In this document: positions 62,575-64,000 of the stretch, piece by piece | Position numbering within the stretch: the first letter of the stretch is position 1 | Layout: the number at the start of each line of letters is the position of its first letter | NCBI RefSeq assembly: GCF_900114095.1 | Contig: NZ_FORV01000010.1 | Location: 62,001-126,000 of the forward strand | DNA: 64,000 nt | Reading direction: 5' to 3' | DNA from: Sphingomonas sp. NFR04 | GTDB taxonomy: Bacteria > Pseudomonadota > Alphaproteobacteria > Sphingomonadales > Sphingomonadaceae | Notes under the pieces: generated by a model | Database searches by the model: none | What the model saw: the letters and a program-made list of their open reading frames with translations, nothing else | Told to the model about the DNA's origin: nothing | Translations under genes and position numbers: made by a program

Positions 62575-64000
62575 GCGAAGCGCCGCGCGCGCCCGCCGCG
62601 ACGCTGGTGATCTTCGGCGCGATGGGCGATCTCGCCAGTCGCCTGCTGATGCCGGCGCTCGTCCATCTCGAACGCGACGGGCTGCTCGATGGCGAGACGA
62701 CGCTGCTCGGCATCAGCCATGGCGACGGCGATGACGCGGGCCTGCGCGAGAAGCTGAAGAGCTTCGTCGAGGGCGACGAAGAGGCCTGGAGCCGCTGGGA
62801 ACAGCGCATCACCTATCTGCGCGGCGATTTCGGCGACGACGCATTGTACGAAGCGCTGAAGGCGAAGCTGCAGGGCAATGCGGTCTTCTACCTCGCCACC
62901 GCGCCGAGCTTCTTCGGACCGATCGGCGAGAAGCTCGGTACCAGCGGCCTGCTCGACGAGGACAGCGGCTTTCGCCGGCTCGTCGTGGAAAAGCCCTTCG
63001 GCACCGACCTCGCCTCGGCCCAGGCGCTCAACGCGCGGCTGCTTTCCCATGCCGACGAGACGCAGATCTTCCGGATCGACCATTTTCTCGGCAAGGAGAC
63101 GGTGCAGAACATCACCGTCGCCCGCTTCGGCAACGCGCTGACCGCGGCGGTGTGGAACAACCGCTATGTCGATCACGTCCAGATCACCGCGGCGGAAACC
63201 GTGTCGGTCGGCAGCCGCGGCAGCTTCTACGACGAGACCGGCGCGCTGCGCGACATGGTGCCCAACCATCTCTTCCAGCTGCTCGCGCTGGTCGCAATGG
63301 AGCCGCCGAACAGCTTCGATGCCGAGGCGCTGCGCACCGAAAAGTCCAAGGCGATCGCGGCGGTGCGGCCGATCCAGCCCGACGACGCCGTGCGCGGCCG
63401 TTATCTGGGGGGCAGCGCCGGCGGCAAGGATGTTCCGGCCTATCGCGACACGCCCGACGTTTCGCCCGACAGCAACACCGAAACCTATGTCGCGATGAAG
63501 GTGGCGGTGGAGACGTGGCGCTGGCACGGCGTGCCTTTCTACCTGCGAACCGGCAAGGCGCTGACCGCGCGCGATACCGAGATCGTCATCCATTTCCGCG
63601 CGGTACCCCCGCTGCTGTTCCGCGACACCCCCGGCGAGGCGCTGCCGCCCAACCGGCTGATCCTGCAGATCCAGCCGAACGAGGCGCTGAAGCTGGAAAT
63701 GTCGGTCAAGCGACCCGGTCCGCTGATCGAGACGGTACCGGCCTGTCTCAGCTTCGCCTATGCCGATGCCTTCGACCTTGGCCACCGTACCGGCTACGAG
63801 ACGCTGCTCTACGACGTACTGATCGGCGACCAGAGCCTGTTCCAGCGCGCCGACCAGATCGAGGGCGGCTGGCGCGCGGTGCAGCCGCTGCTCGATGCGT
63901 GGCGCAGCGGCGAACCCGACGACTATCCCGCCGGCAGCGCCGGCCCCGCTTCCGCCGCCGCGCTGCTCGCACGCGATGGCCGCAACTGGCACGAGATCGA
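62571..64000 (+). CDS. zwf: Glucose-6-phosphate 1-dehydrogenase, cut by the right edge
   Basis: The frame runs from the ATG at 62571 to the end, 476 complete codons without a stop; the family is about 490 residues, so only the last few are missing. It oxidises glucose-6-phosphate to the lactone. The cofactor loop reads GAMGDLASR (16-24), where GASGDL is usual. EKPFG (140-144) and the active-site RIDHFLGKE (168-176) are intact, with Phe for the common Tyr. It is translationally coupled to gnd and likely followed by pgl and Entner-Doudoroff genes outside the window. Confidence 0.94.
   Translation, partial: MSEAPRAPAATLVIFGAMGDLASRLLMPALVHLERDGLLDGETTLLGISHGDGDDAGLREKLKSFVEGDEEAWSRWEQRITYLRGDFGDDALYEALKAKLQGNAVFYLATAPSFFGPIGEKLGTSGLLDEDSGFRRLVVEKPFGTDLASAQALNARLLSHADETQIFRIDHFLGKETVQNITVARFGNALTAAVWNNRYVDHVQITAAETVSVGSRGSFYDETGALRDMVPNHLFQLLALVAMEPPNSFDAEALRTEKSKAIAAVRPIQPDDAVRGRYLGGSAGGKDVPAYRDTPDVSPDSNTETYVAMKVAVETWRWHGVPFYLRTGKALTARDTEIVIHFRAVPPLLFRDTPGEALPPNRLILQIQPNEALKLEMSVKRPGPLIETVPACLSFAYADAFDLGHRTGYETLLYDVLIGDQSLFQRADQIEGGWRAVQPLLDAWRSGEPDDYPAGSAGPASAAALLARDGRNWHEI

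Noticed and set aside
1..64000. tRNA, rRNA or riboswitch genes
   Set aside because: No cloverleaf-like or conserved rRNA stretch was recognised in the gaps; a covariance-model scan would be needed to exclude small RNAs.

Overview
This is a chromosomal window from a high-GC alphaproteobacterium, most likely a Sphingomonas-type member of the Sphingomonadaceae. The evidence is an abundance of TonB-dependent receptors beside glycoside hydrolases and sugar transporters, a fused transaldolase/glucose-6-phosphate isomerase inside a pentose-phosphate operon, sphingomonad-style intergenic palindromes, and very GC-rich codon use throughout. No rRNA, tRNA, CRISPR array, transposase or prophage gene was seen. 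Both window edges cut a gene: a probable NTF2-like protein at the left (minus strand) and zwf at the right (plus strand).

Layout. 1-6.5 kb: an exported GH27 alpha-galactosidase divergent from a flavin-dependent halogenase-family protein, a CPA2 antiporter, a Phd/PIN toxin-antitoxin pair with a perfect palindromic operator candidate, and a glutaredoxin-like protein. 6.5-14 kb: an alpha/beta hydrolase, a small lipoprotein, then a sucrose-type locus (MFS transporter, GH68 enzyme without a signal peptide, LacI regulator, TonB receptor). The same CAATCGATTG-centred palindrome lies in front of both transcription units of that locus. 14-24 kb: M13 metallopeptidase, SnoaL-like protein, NmrA-like reductase with a divergent LysR regulator, a second TonB receptor, a decayed PadR regulator fragment and an exported alpha/beta hydrolase. 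23-31.5 kb: a sugar-isomerase-like protein and a ROK regulator divergent from a TonB receptor, YdcF-like protein and S1/P1-type nuclease, with an Mlc/NagC-like operator between them. A GPH-type transporter converges on, and overlaps, the nuclease gene. 31.5-42 kb: porin, carboxylesterase, hemerythrin protein, DUF4403 lipoprotein, Tat-exported lactonase-like protein, Tat-type SDR, and a DUF1800-DUF1501 pair.

42-56 kb is a pentose-polysaccharide region. A minus-strand operon (GH127 beta-L-arabinofuranosidase, LDH2-type dehydrogenase, DUF885 peptidase) diverges from an S9 peptidase-DUF5695 operon around a GATCGTATACGATC palindrome. Two coupled GH43 enzymes follow, with a GGTAGCGCTACC palindrome upstream. 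55.9-64 kb: rpiA, tkt, tal-pgi, gnd and zwf, tightly packed with overlapping start and stop codons.

How the genes fit together (inference): outer-membrane receptors import oligosaccharides released by exported hydrolases. MFS carriers bring sugars into the cytoplasm, local LacI, ROK and probable GntR-type regulators respond, and arabinose/xylose released by GH127 and GH43 enzymes could feed the adjacent pentose-phosphate genes.
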